From positions 95,738-159,737 of the forward strand of contig QOZS01000003.1 of the NCBI GenBank assembly GCA_003576705.1: a stretch of 64,000 bases of DNA, written 5' to 3'. The translations under genes and the position numbers were made by a program. This DNA is from Desertibaculum subflavum. Its GTDB lineage: Bacteria > Pseudomonadota > Alphaproteobacteria > Ferrovibrionales > Ferrovibrionaceae. This document shows, one piece after another, positions 1 through 9,232 of the stretch (the first letter of the stretch is position 1; the number at the start of each line of letters is the position of its first letter). Under the pieces are notes generated by a model. The model saw only the letters and a program-made list of their open reading frames with translations. It searched no databases and was not told the DNA's origin.

Positions 1-785
1 TCGCGCTGGAGACGCCGCTGGCGCTCGCCGAGAACTTCGCCGCGCTCGACGTCATGTCGGGCGGCAAGCTGGTCTTCGGCGCCGGGCTCGGCTATCGCGA
101 GGTGGAGTTCAAGGCCTTCGGCGTGCCGAAGCAGGAACGCGTGCGACGGTTCGAGGAGAATCTCGTCGCGCTGCGCCGCCTCTGGACCGAGGAGAAGGTG
201 ACGATTTCGGGCGGGCATTTCGAGCTCGACGAGGCAAGCTGCCTGCCCAAGCCAGTGCAGAAGCCGCATCCGCCGATCTGGATCGGCGCCAATGCCGATG
301 TCGGTGTCGAGCGCGCTGCCCGGCTCGGCGATTGCTGGTACATCAATCCGCACAATCAGATCGCCACGATCGAGCGGCAGATGGAGATCTACAAGCGCGC
401 GCTCGACGCCGCCGGCCGTCCCTTCCCGGCCGAGCTGCCGATGCGGCGCGAATTGTTCGTGGCCAAGAGCCGCGCGGAGGCGATCCGGCTCTGCGGGCCT
501 TATCTCGAAGCCAAGTACAAGGCCTATGCCGATTGGGGCCAGGACAAGGAGATGCCGGCGGGCGACAACGACCTATCCCAGGCTTTCGACGCGCTGGCCG
601 GCGACCGCTTCCTGATCGGCTCGCCCGACGAAGTGGCCGAGCAGATCATCGCGATCCATCGCCGCATCGGCGCCAATCACCTGATCATGAGCATCGAATG
701 GGCCGGCATGCCGCAGAGCCTCGTCTTCGACACCATGCAGCTGATCGCCGAGGAGGTAGGGCCGAAAGTGCGACAGGGGATCTGA
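1..785 (+). CDS. LLM class flavin-dependent oxidoreductase, 5' end outside window
   Basis: Luciferase-like monooxygenase family, which use FMN or F420 on a TIM barrel to oxidise small organic substrates. The frame is open from the first codon in the window (position 3), upstream of the first ATG at 54, and reads ALETPLALAENFAALDVMSG, so the N-terminus lies outside. Seen: the family segment LDVMSGGKLVFGAGLGYREVE followed by LRRLWTEEKV and the typical PKPVQKPHPPIWIGANADVG, then a C-terminal region ending in a DEVAEQIIAIHRRIGANHLI helix-strand unit that closes the barrel. The substrate is not inferable. Three further family members lie in this window (7256, 9233 and 59581), but this one is not in an operon with them. 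It converges on sdhB across a long inverted repeat. Confidence 0.85.
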   Translation, partial: ALETPLALAENFAALDVMSGGKLVFGAGLGYREVEFKAFGVPKQERVRRFEENLVALRRLWTEEKVTISGGHFELDEASCLPKPVQKPHPPIWIGANADVGVERAARLGDCWYINPHNQIATIERQMEIYKRALDAAGRPFPAELPMRRELFVAKSRAEAIRLCGPYLEAKYKAYADWGQDKEMPAGDNDLSQAFDALAGDRFLIGSPDEVAEQIIAIHRRIGANHLIMSIEWAGMPQSLVFDTMQLIAEEVGPKVRQGI

Positions 786-790
786 GGTCT

Positions 791-888
791 GAACCGCGAA
801 GAGCGCCAAGGGACACAAAGGTACGCCAAGAATTACTATTTGGTTCCTTGGCGTGCCTTCGCGCTCTTGGCGTCCTTGGCAGTGAAGG
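791..888. repeat. Long imperfect inverted repeat (GCCAAGG-type), terminator-like
   Basis: Left arm 791-830 and right arm 846-888 fold into a stem of about 35 bp with some mismatches and a loop near 831-845. Both arms are built from short iterations of the type ACGCCAAG/GCGCCAAGG. The element fills the space between a plus-strand oxidoreductase gene and the convergent sdhB gene, where a bidirectional terminator would be expected. A clearly related copy lies at 43219-43305, also between convergent genes. Confidence 0.8.
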
Positions 889-894
889 AATGTC

Positions 895-1680
895 TCAGAG
901 ACGCCGTTCGACCATCAGCTTCTTGATCTCGGCGATGGCGCGGGCCGGGTTGAGGCCCTTCGGGCAGGTCTTGGCGCAGTTCATGATCGTGTGGCAGCGG
1001 TAGAGCCGGAACGGATCCTCGAGGTTGTCGAGCCGTTCGCCGGTCATCTCGTCGCGGCTGTCGGCGATCCAGCGCCAGGCCTGCAGCAACACGGCGGGGC
1101 CGAGATAGCGGTCCCCGTTCCACCAGTAGCTCGGGCACGAGGTCGAGCAGCAGGCACAGAGGATGCACTCGTAATAGCCGTCGAGCTTCTGGCGGTCTTC
1201 CTTCGACTGCAGCCGCTCGCGGCTCGGCGTGGCGGACTGCGTCTGCATCCAGGGCTGGATCGAGGCGTATTGCGCGTAGAACTGCGTCAGGTCGGGCACC
1301 AGGTCCTTCACCACCGGCATGTGCGGCAGCGGATAGATCTTCACGTCGCCGCCCTTGGCGCAGTCCTCCACCGCCATGGTGCAGGCGAGCGTGTTGGTGC
1401 CGTCGATGTTCATCGCGCAGGAGCCGCAGACGCCCTCGCGGCAGGAGCGGCGGAAGGTGAGCGTTGGGTCGATCTCGTTCTTGATCTTGATCAGCGCGTC
1501 GAGAACCATCGGCGCGCATTCCGCCATGTCGACCTCGTAGATATCGACCTGCGGATTCTGCCCGTCATCCGGATTCCAGCGATAGATGTGGAAGCGCCGC
1601 GGCTGTTTGGCGCCGGGCTTGGCGGCCCAGGTCTTGCCGGCCTTGACCTTGGAATTCTTCGGCAGCGTGAACTCGGCCAT
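895..1680 (-). CDS. sdhB: Succinate dehydrogenase iron-sulfur subunit
   Basis: Electron-transfer subunit of complex II, passing electrons from the SdhA flavin to ubiquinone at the inner membrane. The 261 residues show all three cluster motifs: the [2Fe-2S] site CREGVCGSC with a further Cys (C80, C85, C88, C100), then [12 protein letters not shown] for the [4Fe-4S] site, and [17 protein letters not shown] for the remaining [3Fe-4S]/[4Fe-4S] ligands. Length is normal for the family. It is the last gene of the minus-strand order sdhC-sdhD-sdhA-sdhB, beginning 13 bases after sdhA ends. Transcription then meets the inverted repeat at 791-888. Confidence 0.98.
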   Translation of the reverse strand: MAEFTLPKNSKVKAGKTWAAKPGAKQPRRFHIYRWNPDDGQNPQVDIYEVDMAECAPMVLDALIKIKNEIDPTLTFRRSCREGVCGSCAMNIDGTNTLACTMAVEDCAKGGDVKIYPLPHMPVVKDLVPDLTQFYAQYASIQPWMQTQSATPSRERLQSKEDRQKLDGYYECILCACCSTSCPSYWWNGDRYLGPAVLLQAWRWIADSRDEMTGERLDNLEDPFRLYRCHTIMNCAKTCPKGLNPARAIAEIKKLMVERRL

Positions 1681-1693
1681 CTCGGGCGCGCTC

Positions 1694-3484
1694 CTAATAG
1701 ACCCGCGCCTTGGGCGCGATGTACTGCACTTCGTTGGTGAGCGTGTAGGTGTGCACCGGGCGGTAGTCGATCGTCACCTTGCCGCGCTCGTCGCACCAAG
1801 CGAGGGTGTGCTTCATCCACTCTTTGTCGTCGCGCTCCGGATAGTCCTCGCGCGCATGGGCGCCGCGGCTCTCCTGCCGGTTCGCCGCGGAGTACATGGT
1901 GACCATGGCCTGGCCGAGCAGGTTGTCGAGCTCGAGGGTTTCGACGAGATCCGAGTTCCACACCAGCGAGCGGTCCTTGACGTCGACATCGGCCCAGCTG
2001 CCATGCACCTTGTCCATCAGCTTGCAGCCCTCCTGCAGCACGTCGCCGGTGCGGAACACCGCGCAGTTGGTCTGCATGGTGCGCTGCATCTGGTCGCGGA
2101 TGCCGGCGGTCGGGCTGCCGCCCTTCGCGTGGCGAAGCTTGTCGAAACGGTCGAGCGCCTTCTCGGTCGCCGCCGCCGGGGCCTCGCGCGGCGCCGCGCC
2201 CGGCGTCACCACCTTGGCGGCACGGATGGCGGCGGCGCGGCCGAACACGACGAGATCGACCAGCGAGTTGGAGCCAAGCCGGTTGGCGCCGTGCACCGAG
2301 ACGCAGGCCGCCTCGCCGATCGCCATCAGGCCGGGCACCACCTTGTCGGGATCGCCGTTCAGCTTGGTCAGTACCTCGCCGTGATAGTTCGTGGCGATGC
2401 CACCCATATTGTAATGCACGGTCGGGAGCACAGGGATCGGCTCCTTCGTCACGTCGACTCCGGCGAAGATCTTGGCGCTCTCCGAGATGCCGGGCAGGCG
2501 CTCGGCCAGCACCGCGGGGTCGAGATGGTCGAGATGCAGGTAGATGTGGTCGTTCTTCGGGCCGACGCCGCGACCCTCGCGGATCTCGATCGTCATCGCG
2601 CGGCTGACCACGTCGCGGCTCGCCAGATCCTTGGCCGAAGGCGCATAGCGCTCCATGAAGCGCTCGCCCTTCGAGTTGGTGAGATAGCCGCCCTCGCCGC
2701 GCGAGCCTTCGGTGATCAGGCAACCGGCCCCGTAGATGCCAGTCGGATGGAACTGCACGAACTCCATGTCCTGCAGCGGCAGGCCGGCCCGCAGCACCAT
2801 GCCGCCGCCATCGCCCGTGCAGGTATGCGCCGAGGTGCAGGAGAAATAGGCGCGGCCATAGCCGCCGGTCGCCAGGATCACCATCTGCGCCTTGAAGCGG
2901 TGGATGGTGCCGTCATCGAGCTTCCAGGCGAGCACGCCGGCGCAGGCGCCCTCCTCCGTCATCAGCAGGTCGAGGCCGAAATACTCGATGAAGAACTCGA
3001 CATCGTGCTTCAGGCACTGGCCGTAGAGCGTGTGCAGCATGGCATGGCCGGTGCGGTCGGCGGCGGCGCAGGTGCGCTGCGCCGTGCCCTTGCCGTATTC
3101 GGTGGTCATGCCGCCGAAGGCGCGCTGGTAGATCTTGCCTTCCTCGGTACGGCTGAACGGCACCCCGAAATGCTCGAGCTCCAGCACCGCGGGCACCGCC
3201 TCGCGGCACATGTATTCGATCGCGTCCTGATCGCCAAGCCAGTCGGAGCCCTTGACGGTGTCGTACATGTGCCAGCGCCAGTCGTCCGGCCCCATATTGC
3301 CGAGCGCCGCCGAGATGCCGCCCTGCGCCGCCACGGTGTGGCTGCGGGTCGGGAACACCTTGGAGATGCAGGCCGTCTTCAGGCCGGCCTCGGCGCAGCC
3401 GAGGGTGGCGCGAAGGCCCGCGCCGCCGGCACCGACGACGATGACGTCGTAGACGTGATCGATGATCTTGTAGCTCTTCGACAT
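1694..3484 (-). CDS. sdhA: Succinate dehydrogenase flavoprotein subunit
   Basis: Catalytic subunit of complex II, oxidising succinate to fumarate. Seen in 596 residues: the dinucleotide-binding start [16 protein letters not shown], and the covalent FAD site [16 protein letters not shown] with the flavinylated His near residue 49. The substrate-site region [20 protein letters not shown] and a C-terminal domain ending in the Tyr-Arg rich tail are also present. Length and motifs are typical of proteobacterial SdhA. It follows sdhD by 4 bases and precedes sdhB by 13, so the four genes form one transcription unit. A flavinylation factor (SdhE) is not encoded nearby. Confidence 0.98.
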   Translation of the reverse strand: MSKSYKIIDHVYDVIVVGAGGAGLRATLGCAEAGLKTACISKVFPTRSHTVAAQGGISAALGNMGPDDWRWHMYDTVKGSDWLGDQDAIEYMCREAVPAVLELEHFGVPFSRTEEGKIYQRAFGGMTTEYGKGTAQRTCAAADRTGHAMLHTLYGQCLKHDVEFFIEYFGLDLLMTEEGACAGVLAWKLDDGTIHRFKAQMVILATGGYGRAYFSCTSAHTCTGDGGGMVLRAGLPLQDMEFVQFHPTGIYGAGCLITEGSRGEGGYLTNSKGERFMERYAPSAKDLASRDVVSRAMTIEIREGRGVGPKNDHIYLHLDHLDPAVLAERLPGISESAKIFAGVDVTKEPIPVLPTVHYNMGGIATNYHGEVLTKLNGDPDKVVPGLMAIGEAACVSVHGANRLGSNSLVDLVVFGRAAAIRAAKVVTPGAAPREAPAAATEKALDRFDKLRHAKGGSPTAGIRDQMQRTMQTNCAVFRTGDVLQEGCKLMDKVHGSWADVDVKDRSLVWNSDLVETLELDNLLGQAMVTMYSAANRQESRGAHAREDYPERDDKEWMKHTLAWCDERGKVTIDYRPVHTYTLTNEVQYIAPKARVY

Positions 3485-3488
3485 GGCG

Positions 3489-3881
3489 TCAGATCCCGAG
3501 CGCGAGCTTCAGCACCGCCAGCACCGAGGCAAGCCCGATGGCGATGCAGGCGAAGGAGAGCAGCAGCAGGCTCGCGAGCTTTGTGCCCTCGTGATGAACG
3601 TAGTCCTCGATGATCACCTGGATGCCAAGCTTGGCATGCCAGAATGCGGCGACCAGCAGCAGGATGGTGATCGTGGCCGGCACCGGGCGGCCGAGCGTCG
3701 CCTTCACCGTCGCGAGATCGGCACCCACGAGGCCGAGCAGGTAGATCACGAAGAGGATGACGAGCGGGATCAGGCCCACGGCGGTGACCCGCTGCAGCCA
3801 GAAATGCTCGGTGCCGGTCTTGGCGGCGCCGAGACCCCGCACGCGCGCCAGCGGCGAGCGGTATCTGTTCGCGTCGGCCAT
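3489..3881 (-). CDS. sdhD: Succinate dehydrogenase membrane anchor subunit
   Basis: Membrane anchor of complex II helping to bind haem b and ubiquinone. I chose the ATG at 3881, which gives 130 residues beginning [20 protein letters not shown]. Longer in-frame starts would run back into sdhC. Three hydrophobic segments are visible (about residues 30-52, 68-88 and 102-128). The motif [18 protein letters not shown] carries the conserved His and the Asp-Tyr pair expected near haem and quinone. It starts 5 bases after the sdhC stop, in line with tight coupling of the two anchor subunits. Confidence 0.95.
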   Translation of the reverse strand: MADANRYRSPLARVRGLGAAKTGTEHFWLQRVTAVGLIPLVILFVIYLLGLVGADLATVKATLGRPVPATITILLLVAAFWHAKLGIQVIIEDYVHHEGTKLASLLLLSFACIAIGLASVLAVLKLALGI

Positions 3882-3886
3882 CTGGG

Positions 3887-4276
3887 TCAGCCCTTCATCG
3901 CATAGGCGACGATCCAGGCGAGGATCGTCAGCACGCCGGAGCCGATCACCACCGCCCAGCCCGTTTTGGTCATGGTCGGCAGGTCCAGGCCCCAGAGCAG
4001 GTCCCAGCCGAGATGCCGGATGCCGTTCAGCAGGTGGTAGAACAACGCCCAGGTGAAGCCGAGCAGGATCAGCCGGCCGAGCCAGCTGCCGATGAAGCCC
4101 TGGACCGTGGCAAAGGCATCGGGGCCGGCGGCAGCAGCGATCAGCCACCAGGCAAGCAGCAGCAGCCCAATTCCCAGTGCCGCGCCGGTAATCCTGTGCA
4201 GGATGGAAAGAACCGAGGAGATCTGCGGCTTGTAGATCTGAAGATGCGGGGAAAGAGGTCGCTCCGCGCTGGCCAT
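3887..4276 (-). CDS. sdhC: Succinate dehydrogenase cytochrome b556 subunit
   Basis: Cytochrome b556 anchor of complex II, first gene of the operon. The start at 4276 gives 129 residues opening with RPLSPHLQIYKPQISSVLSILHRITG, matching the SdhC signature; a 29-residue upstream in-frame extension is Arg/Cys-rich and unconvincing. Three membrane helices follow, with the haem-ligand His in ALFYHLLNGIRHLGWD. A sigma-70-type promoter lies about 110 bases upstream, at 4390-4417. Confidence 0.95.
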   Translation of the reverse strand: MASAERPLSPHLQIYKPQISSVLSILHRITGAALGIGLLLLAWWLIAAAAGPDAFATVQGFIGSWLGRLILLGFTWALFYHLLNGIRHLGWDLLWGLDLPTMTKTGWAVVIGSGVLTILAWIVAYAMKG

Positions 4277-4389
4277 TTGCTTCCGACACCGTTTGTTTCC
4301 GCGCTCGCGGGTTCTTCGCCCGGGGCCGTGACAACGCGGGAAAACCACGCTGCCGCAGGACATTAGCTTGAATGTGCGAGCGGGGGGCG

Positions 4390-4417
4390 AGTGTAGACCC
4401 TCATGCCCTCAAGTCAA
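4390..4417 (-). promoter_or_regulatory. Probable sdhCDAB promoter
   Basis: Read on the minus strand, TTGACT (4412-4417) is followed after 16 bases by TACACT (4390-4395). This fits the alphaproteobacterial sigma-70 pattern and places the transcript start near 4383, giving a leader of about 107 bases before sdhC. No operator is obvious in the leader. Confidence 0.55.
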
Positions 4418-4441
4418 TGTTGGCGCCGCATTCTGGCCATG

Positions 4442-4470
4442 TTGCAGCCGCATCGCTCTGTGGTTATGGC
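4442..4470 (+). promoter_or_regulatory. Possible promoter for the lipoprotein gene at 4526
   Basis: TTGCAG (4442-4447), a 17-base spacer and TATGGC (4465-4470) on the plus strand, about 55 bases before the gene. The -10 element is a weak match. It is back to back with the sdh promoter. Confidence 0.35.
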
Positions 4471-4525
4471 GTAAACCAAATAAGGGCCTCCCGAGTCGGG
4501 CCGGCCCGTCGGGCGAGAGAGAATC

Positions 4526-5077
4526 ATGGCGAATCTGCATCGACGCAGCCTTCTTCTACTTGCCGCGTGCGGCGCTCTGGCCGCGGCCGGTTGCAGCAGC
4601 TCGAACAGCGAGGCGGATATGCGGCTGGCGGCGCTGACCGACCTGGCGCTGCCGCGCGGCTACGACCTGAGCCGCAGCAAGACGGTGATCTTCGGCGAGG
4701 GCGACACCTGGAACGGCAAGGTGGTCTACACCATCAACGCCGCCGCCGAGGACATGGTGACCTTCTACCGCCGCGACATGCCGGCGCTGGGCTGGCAGGA
4801 GATCTCGGTGTTCCGCGGGCCGACCAGCGTGCTGAACTTCCAGCGCGGCGGCCGCGTGGCGACCGTGCAGGTCAGCCCGCGCACGCTCTACGGCTCCTAT
4901 GTCGAGGTGGTGGTGACCCAGGCGACCACCGGCCAGGCCGCGCCGATGCGCACCAGCCCCGGCCTCTCCCCCAACGCGCCGGCGAGCCAACCGCCGGCGG
5001 GGCAGCCGGCCTATGGCCAGCCGCCGGCTGCGCAACCGCCGGGCAATCGCGGCGTGAGCACGCAGCAGCTGAACTAG
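4526..5077 (+). CDS. Predicted lipoprotein of unknown function
   Basis: A 183-residue protein with a lipoprotein signal peptide: RRSLLLLAACGALAAAGC places the acylated Cys near residue 23 (lipobox AAGC). The mature part has a compact region with alternating hydrophobic residues, containing FGEGDTWNGKVVYTINAAAE, AEDMVTFYRRDMPALGWQE and YGSYVEVVVTQ. It ends in a low-complexity Pro/Ala/Gln tail with repeated PPAGQPAYGQPPAAQPP units. The middle resembles small periplasmic domains in which a trailing helix precedes a 'GW' turn, but I do not recognise a named family with certainty. It is anchored to a membrane and otherwise of unknown role. Its stop codon shares bases with that of the convergent gene (CTAG at 5074-5077). 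Confidence 0.75.
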   Translation: MANLHRRSLLLLAACGALAAAGCSSSNSEADMRLAALTDLALPRGYDLSRSKTVIFGEGDTWNGKVVYTINAAAEDMVTFYRRDMPALGWQEISVFRGPTSVLNFQRGGRVATVQVSPRTLYGSYVEVVVTQATTGQAAPMRTSPGLSPNAPASQPPAGQPAYGQPPAAQPPGNRGVSTQQLN

Positions 5078-6183
5078 CTCAGCACGCCGATCTGCTTCTT
5101 GCGGATCAGCTCGAAATCGATCTCGGCGCCCAAGCCCGGCTTGTCGATGGCGTGAACCAAGCCCTGGGCATCGACCTCGATATCTTTCACCAGGCCCCAT
5201 TTCTGCGCCGCGTCGGGCAGCAGCACCTCGAAATACTCGCAGTTCCGGATCGCCATCGCGAGATGCAGGTTGGCGACGTTGTTCAGCGAGTTGCCGCCAT
5301 GGTGCACCTCGTAGTTCATGTGGAAGGCCTCGGCGAGATGCGCCGCCTTGAGGCACGCCGTGAGGCCGCCCTTCACCGCGACATCGCCGCGCAAATAGTC
5401 GGTCGCCTGCAGGGTGAGCCAGGGCGCATAGGCGGTCAGGCTGCCCGGCGTGTACTCGGTCGCCAGGATCGGCACGCGGAGCTGCTGGCGCAGCTTGACG
5501 TAGGAGGTGATGTCGTCCTCCGATAACGGGTCCTCGTACCAGTAGAAGCCGAGATCCTCGATGGCGCGGCCGACGCGCAGCGCCTCCGGATACTGGTAGG
5601 CCCAGGTCGAATCCAGCATCAGGCGATAGTCGTCGCCGACCGCCTTGCGCACCGCCTCGCAGACCTTGATGTCCTCCTCCCAGCGCGTCGGCGGGTGGAT
5701 CTTGTAGGCGGTCCAGCCGCGCGCCTTGAAGGCCTGCGCCTCCTCCGCGTATGCCGAGGGCGATGGCAGCACGGCCGAGCTCGCATAGGCCGGCACGCTG
5801 TCGCGATAGGTGCCGATCAGCCGGTGGATCGGCATGCCCGCCGCCTTGCCGGCCAGGTCCCAGAGTGCGATGTCGACGGCGCCGATGCAGCGCAAGGTGG
5901 TGGCGCGCCCACGCTGCCACATGCGCTGCACCAGACGCTCGCGGTCGAGCGCGTCGTCGCCGACCAGGAGCGGCTTCAGATGGCGGATCAGCGTGCCGCC
6001 ATCGTCGCTGGCGGGGCGGCTCGAGGCGCCGAGGAAGGCATGACCTTCCAGTCCCTGGTCGGTGCGGATGGTGACGAGGCCGAGATCGCTCACGCCCGCG
6101 AAGCGGCCGGTATGCCGGCCGTATTGCGTCGGCGGGATGCCGTCCCAGGCGAACAGCGTGACCGTGACGTCGGTGATCTTCAT
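5074..6183 (-). CDS. Enolase-superfamily enzyme (mandelate racemase/muconate lactonizing type)
   Basis: Enolase-superfamily barrel enzyme that abstracts the proton alpha to a carboxylate, probably a sugar-acid dehydratase or racemase. The 369 residues start MKITDVTVTLFAWDGIPPTQ, the usual capping domain. Barrel motifs follow in order: AYKIHPP with a K-x-H base pair, LMLDSTWAY with the first metal Asp, WYEDPLSEDD with the second ligand, LATEYTPG with the third, and EVHHGGNSLNNVANLH near the general-base His. The K-x-H form places it with the mandelate racemase subgroup rather than the K-x-K muconate cycloisomerases. The substrate is not inferable. The divergent neighbour is a Gfo/Idh/MocA oxidoreductase, compatible with sugar or sugar-acid catabolism. 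Confidence 0.88.
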   Translation of the reverse strand: MKITDVTVTLFAWDGIPPTQYGRHTGRFAGVSDLGLVTIRTDQGLEGHAFLGASSRPASDDGGTLIRHLKPLLVGDDALDRERLVQRMWQRGRATTLRCIGAVDIALWDLAGKAAGMPIHRLIGTYRDSVPAYASSAVLPSPSAYAEEAQAFKARGWTAYKIHPPTRWEEDIKVCEAVRKAVGDDYRLMLDSTWAYQYPEALRVGRAIEDLGFYWYEDPLSEDDITSYVKLRQQLRVPILATEYTPGSLTAYAPWLTLQATDYLRGDVAVKGGLTACLKAAHLAEAFHMNYEVHHGGNSLNNVANLHLAMAIRNCEYFEVLLPDAAQKWGLVKDIEVDAQGLVHAIDKPGLGAEIDFELIRKKQIGVLS

Positions 6184-6253
6184 TTGCCCTCCCTCCCCCG
6201 CAGCCGCGCTATCATCGCCGATCCTGCAGGATCGGCCGATCGGAGGGTGAAGT

Positions 6254-7225
6254 ATGGCGGCAACGAGCTACGGCGTCGCGGTAATCGGGCTCGGCATCAT
6301 GGGCCGCCGCATGATCGCGAATCTGGGTCGGCATCCACGTTTCTCAATCCAGGCGGCCTGGGACCCGAGCTCCGAGGCGGTCGCCGCCGCTACCGCCGAG
6401 CATCCCGATCTCGCCGTCGTGCCGGACGCGGCCAGCGCAACCGGCGGGCTGGCCGACCTTGTCTACATCGCCTGCCCACCGGCATTTCACCGCATCCATG
6501 CCCTGGCGGCGATGGCGGCGGGGAAGGCGGTGTTATGCGAAAAGCCGCTCGGGACCGACGCGGCGGAGAGCCGCGATCTGGTCGATCGGCTGGAAGCGGC
6601 AAAGGTGCCGAACGCGGTCAATTTCATCCAGGCATCCTGCCGCGCGGTCGAGACCATTGCCGGCGCGCTCAAGGACGGCTCGATGGGGCAGATCCGCGGA
6701 ATCTCGGTCGGCGTGCATTTCGCGCGCTGGCCGCGCGACTGGCAAGTGACGGCCGATTGGCTGCGCTTCCGCGCCGAAGGCGGCTTCACTCGCGAGGTGC
6801 TGTCGCACTACGTCTTCCTGATCGAGCGCCTGCTCGGCCCGGCCAAGTTGCTCGGCTCGACCCCGGTTTTCCAAAGCGACCCGGCACTCTGCGAGACCCA
6901 TATCACCGCCGCGCTCCGGGCCGGCGGTGTGCCGGTCACCATCGTCGGCGGCACAGGCGGCGCCGGCCCCGATCGGGTAGAAATGCTGGTCCATGGCGAC
7001 CGCCGCAGCTATCGGCTGCATGACTGGTTCTGGCTGCAGATGGCGCAAGGCAACGAGGCATGGTCGCCGGTGATCGCATCGGAGCACGACGCCCGCGGCG
7101 AAGGTTTTACCCGCCAGCTCGACAACATGGCCGCGTGGCTCGACGGCAGGCCGCATCACATCGCCTCCGCCCGGGACGCATTGTCGGTGCAGAACCTGAT
7201 TGAAGGAATGCTGGCCCAAGCCTAG
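6254..7225 (+). CDS. Gfo/Idh/MocA family NAD(P)-dependent oxidoreductase
   Basis: Rossmann-fold dehydrogenase of the glucose-fructose oxidoreductase/inositol dehydrogenase family, acting on sugars or inositol derivatives. Of 323 residues, the first part binds the nucleotide (YGVAVIGLGIMGRRMIANL, GxGxxG type). The hallmark EKP appears in AAGKAVLCEKPLGTDAAESR. The C-terminal half carries the substrate beta-sheet domain, with HFARWPRDWQ and ALSVQNLIEGML as a closing helix. It is divergent from the enolase-superfamily gene across 70 bases. An LLM oxidoreductase follows on the same strand after 30 bases, so the two may be co-transcribed. Confidence 0.9.
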   Translation: MAATSYGVAVIGLGIMGRRMIANLGRHPRFSIQAAWDPSSEAVAAATAEHPDLAVVPDAASATGGLADLVYIACPPAFHRIHALAAMAAGKAVLCEKPLGTDAAESRDLVDRLEAAKVPNAVNFIQASCRAVETIAGALKDGSMGQIRGISVGVHFARWPRDWQVTADWLRFRAEGGFTREVLSHYVFLIERLLGPAKLLGSTPVFQSDPALCETHITAALRAGGVPVTIVGGTGGAGPDRVEMLVHGDRRSYRLHDWFWLQMAQGNEAWSPVIASEHDARGEGFTRQLDNMAAWLDGRPHHIASARDALSVQNLIEGMLAQA

Positions 7226-7255
7226 GAAGCGGGCGCCGGAAACCGGGAGGGACGC

Positions 7256-8230
7256 ATGACATTGCCGCTGGAGAAACGGCTGAAGGTCGGCATCCAGACT
7301 ATCCATCGCCGCACCGAGCCGGCGACGGCGCCGTGGATGCCCACCATCGGCGAGCTGCGCGAGCTGGTCGAGCTGGTCGACCGCTCCGGCTATGCCTCGC
7401 TCTGGGTCGGCGACCACATCTCCTTCCCGGTCGCGATCCTGGATCCGTTCCAGCAGCTCGCTCAGGCGGCGATGGTGAGCCAGCGCCTCACCCTCGGCAC
7501 CGCGGTCTATCTGCTGCCGCTGCGCCATCCGACGCCGGTCGCCAAGCAGGTTTCGACCCTCGACCACCTGACCGAGGGGCGCTTCATCTTCGGCGTCGGC
7601 GTCGGCGGCGAGTTTCCGAAGGAGTACGAAGCCTGCGGCGTGCCGCTCACCGAGCGCGGCGCGAGGCTCGGCGAGAGCATCGAGGTCCTGCGCAAGCTCT
7701 GGACCGGCGAGCCGGCGACGCATCGCGGCCGCTTCTTCCAGTTCGACGGCGTGCCGATGCGCCCGCCGCCGCGCCAGCCGGGCGGCCCGCCGATCTGGTG
7801 CGGCGGGCGATCCGACGCGGCGCTCGCGCGCGCAGGACGCATGGCCGATGGCTGGCTTTCCTATGTGGTGACGCCGGCGATGTACAAGTCGTCGCTGGAG
7901 AAGATCGAGGCGGCGACGCAGGGCCGCGATCTTGCGACCTACGGCACCGGCCACCTCCTCTTCGCCCGCGTCGACGATACCTACGAGAAGGCGCTGGACG
8001 CCGCGACCGTCACCTTGAGCGCGCGCTATGCGATGGATTTCCGCAACGCGACGCGCCGCTACGCCGCGCTCGGCAAGCCCGATCAGGTGGCGGAGCAGAT
8101 CCGCGGCTTCTACGAGGCGGGCGTACGGCATGTGATCCTGGACCTGGTCGGGCCTTACGAGGAGCGCGACCGCCAGATCGAATGGATCGCCGCCGAGACC
8201 CTGCCGCTGCTGAAAGACCTGACGGGCTGA
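7256..8230 (+). CDS. LLM class flavin-dependent oxidoreductase
   Basis: Luciferase-like monooxygenase domain protein, 324 residues. Seen: LKVGIQTIHRRT at the first strand, YASLWVGDHISFP, LTLGTAVYLLPLRHPTPVAK, the family segment TEGRFIFGVGVGGEFPKEYE, LRKLWTGEPATHRGRFFQFD and PPIWCGGRSDAALARAGRMADGW. These match the F420/FMN-dependent group. The good ribosome site GGGAGGGACGC before the ATG supports the start. It follows the Gfo/Idh/MocA gene in the same direction after 30 bases. The substrate is unknown. Confidence 0.9.
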   Translation: MTLPLEKRLKVGIQTIHRRTEPATAPWMPTIGELRELVELVDRSGYASLWVGDHISFPVAILDPFQQLAQAAMVSQRLTLGTAVYLLPLRHPTPVAKQVSTLDHLTEGRFIFGVGVGGEFPKEYEACGVPLTERGARLGESIEVLRKLWTGEPATHRGRFFQFDGVPMRPPPRQPGGPPIWCGGRSDAALARAGRMADGWLSYVVTPAMYKSSLEKIEAATQGRDLATYGTGHLLFARVDDTYEKALDAATVTLSARYAMDFRNATRRYAALGKPDQVAEQIRGFYEAGVRHVILDLVGPYEERDRQIEWIAAETLPLLKDLTG

Positions 8231-8237
8231 GCCGCCC

Positions 8238-9230
8238 TCAGGCGTTGTAGCCTTCGTGGTGCTTGACGGTGACGCCCGGAATGCCGCGCAACCGCTGCGC
8301 GGCGGCGGCGATCTCGCGGGAGCGGTCGCCGCTGCGCACGCCCCAGGGCCGGATGCCGAGCTCGGAATAGCCGGGGCCCTTGGCTGCGAGGATCTCCGCC
8401 CAGTTCGCCGTCACCGGCGTACCGATCGGATAGGCGATGCTGTCCCAGGCCGTCGACGCGCACCAGATGCCGTCTGCCTCGCTGGTCCAGATCGCGAAGC
8501 TCCTGGTCGTCAGCTTCGAGGCGATCGCACGCGGGGTGAGGAGGATGTCTGGATAGTGCAGCACGAGGCCGCTCGCGCGGCGCGCGGCGATTTCGGCCGA
8601 AAGGCCGACCGGGTGATAACCACCGCTCGACATCGGATAGAGCTTCTCGTCGACGCTGAAACGATCGAGCTTCGACAGTCGGGCGGCGCAGCCGTCGAGC
8701 CAGGCACATCGCTCTCGCCATTCCGCGATGAAGGGCTCGGCGGCCTTCGCCTCGCTCCAGCCGAGCCAGAGCGTGCCGATCGACCGACCGCCCAGGACTG
8801 TACGGGGCGCGCCATAGATCGACAGGCCGATGCTGCAATCGTCCCCGTTCCAGCGCGCATAGAAAGTCACGCAGCCCGAGGCGTCGGCATGGGGCGGCAC
8901 GTCGCTGCGGCTCGCCGCCGCGGGCTCGCCCAACGCGGCCTTCAACATGTCGTACCAGTGGTTCGGCCGCCACAGCGCCTGCGGAACGGGCGCGATTTCG
9001 AACGACGCGCCGAGCACCGGCCGGTCCACCTGCGGCGCGGTGAGCTCTCCGCTCAGCACCGCGATCCCCGCGACATCGCGGCAAAGGAACTGGGCGACCG
9101 GCCGGCCATCGCGCGGCGCGGCACCGAAGAGCCGTGCTGCCTCAGCCAGACCGATGCCCCAGAGAACCAGCGTGCCGTCGACCCGGAAGCCTTGCGCGAA
9201 GTTGCGCAAATCTTCCGCGCCACCCGGCAT
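8238..9230 (-). CDS. Hypothetical protein coupled to an LLM oxidoreductase
   Basis: I do not recognise the family. The start at 9230 gives 330 residues (MPGGAEDLRNFAQGFRVDG); longer in-frame starts run into the preceding gene. It is a soluble protein without signal peptide or membrane segment, rich in Trp, with segments such as PQALWRPNHWYDMLKAALGE, FYARWNGDDCSIGLSIYGAP and TLWLGWSEAKAAEPFIAEW. The ATG follows the upstream stop codon after only two bases, so translation is coupled to the LLM oxidoreductase at 9233-10270. That pairing makes a partner or accessory role in the same reaction likely, but this is inference. Confidence 0.7.
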   Translation of the reverse strand: MPGGAEDLRNFAQGFRVDGTLVLWGIGLAEAARLFGAAPRDGRPVAQFLCRDVAGIAVLSGELTAPQVDRPVLGASFEIAPVPQALWRPNHWYDMLKAALGEPAAASRSDVPPHADASGCVTFYARWNGDDCSIGLSIYGAPRTVLGGRSIGTLWLGWSEAKAAEPFIAEWRERCAWLDGCAARLSKLDRFSVDEKLYPMSSGGYHPVGLSAEIAARRASGLVLHYPDILLTPRAIASKLTTRSFAIWTSEADGIWCASTAWDSIAYPIGTPVTANWAEILAAKGPGYSELGIRPWGVRSGDRSREIAAAAQRLRGIPGVTVKHHEGYNA

Positions 9231-9232
9231 GG

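Noticed and set aside
5074..5077. CTAG shared by two convergent stop codons as a special signal
   Set aside because: The overlap is explained by compact gene packing, as also at 58238-58241.
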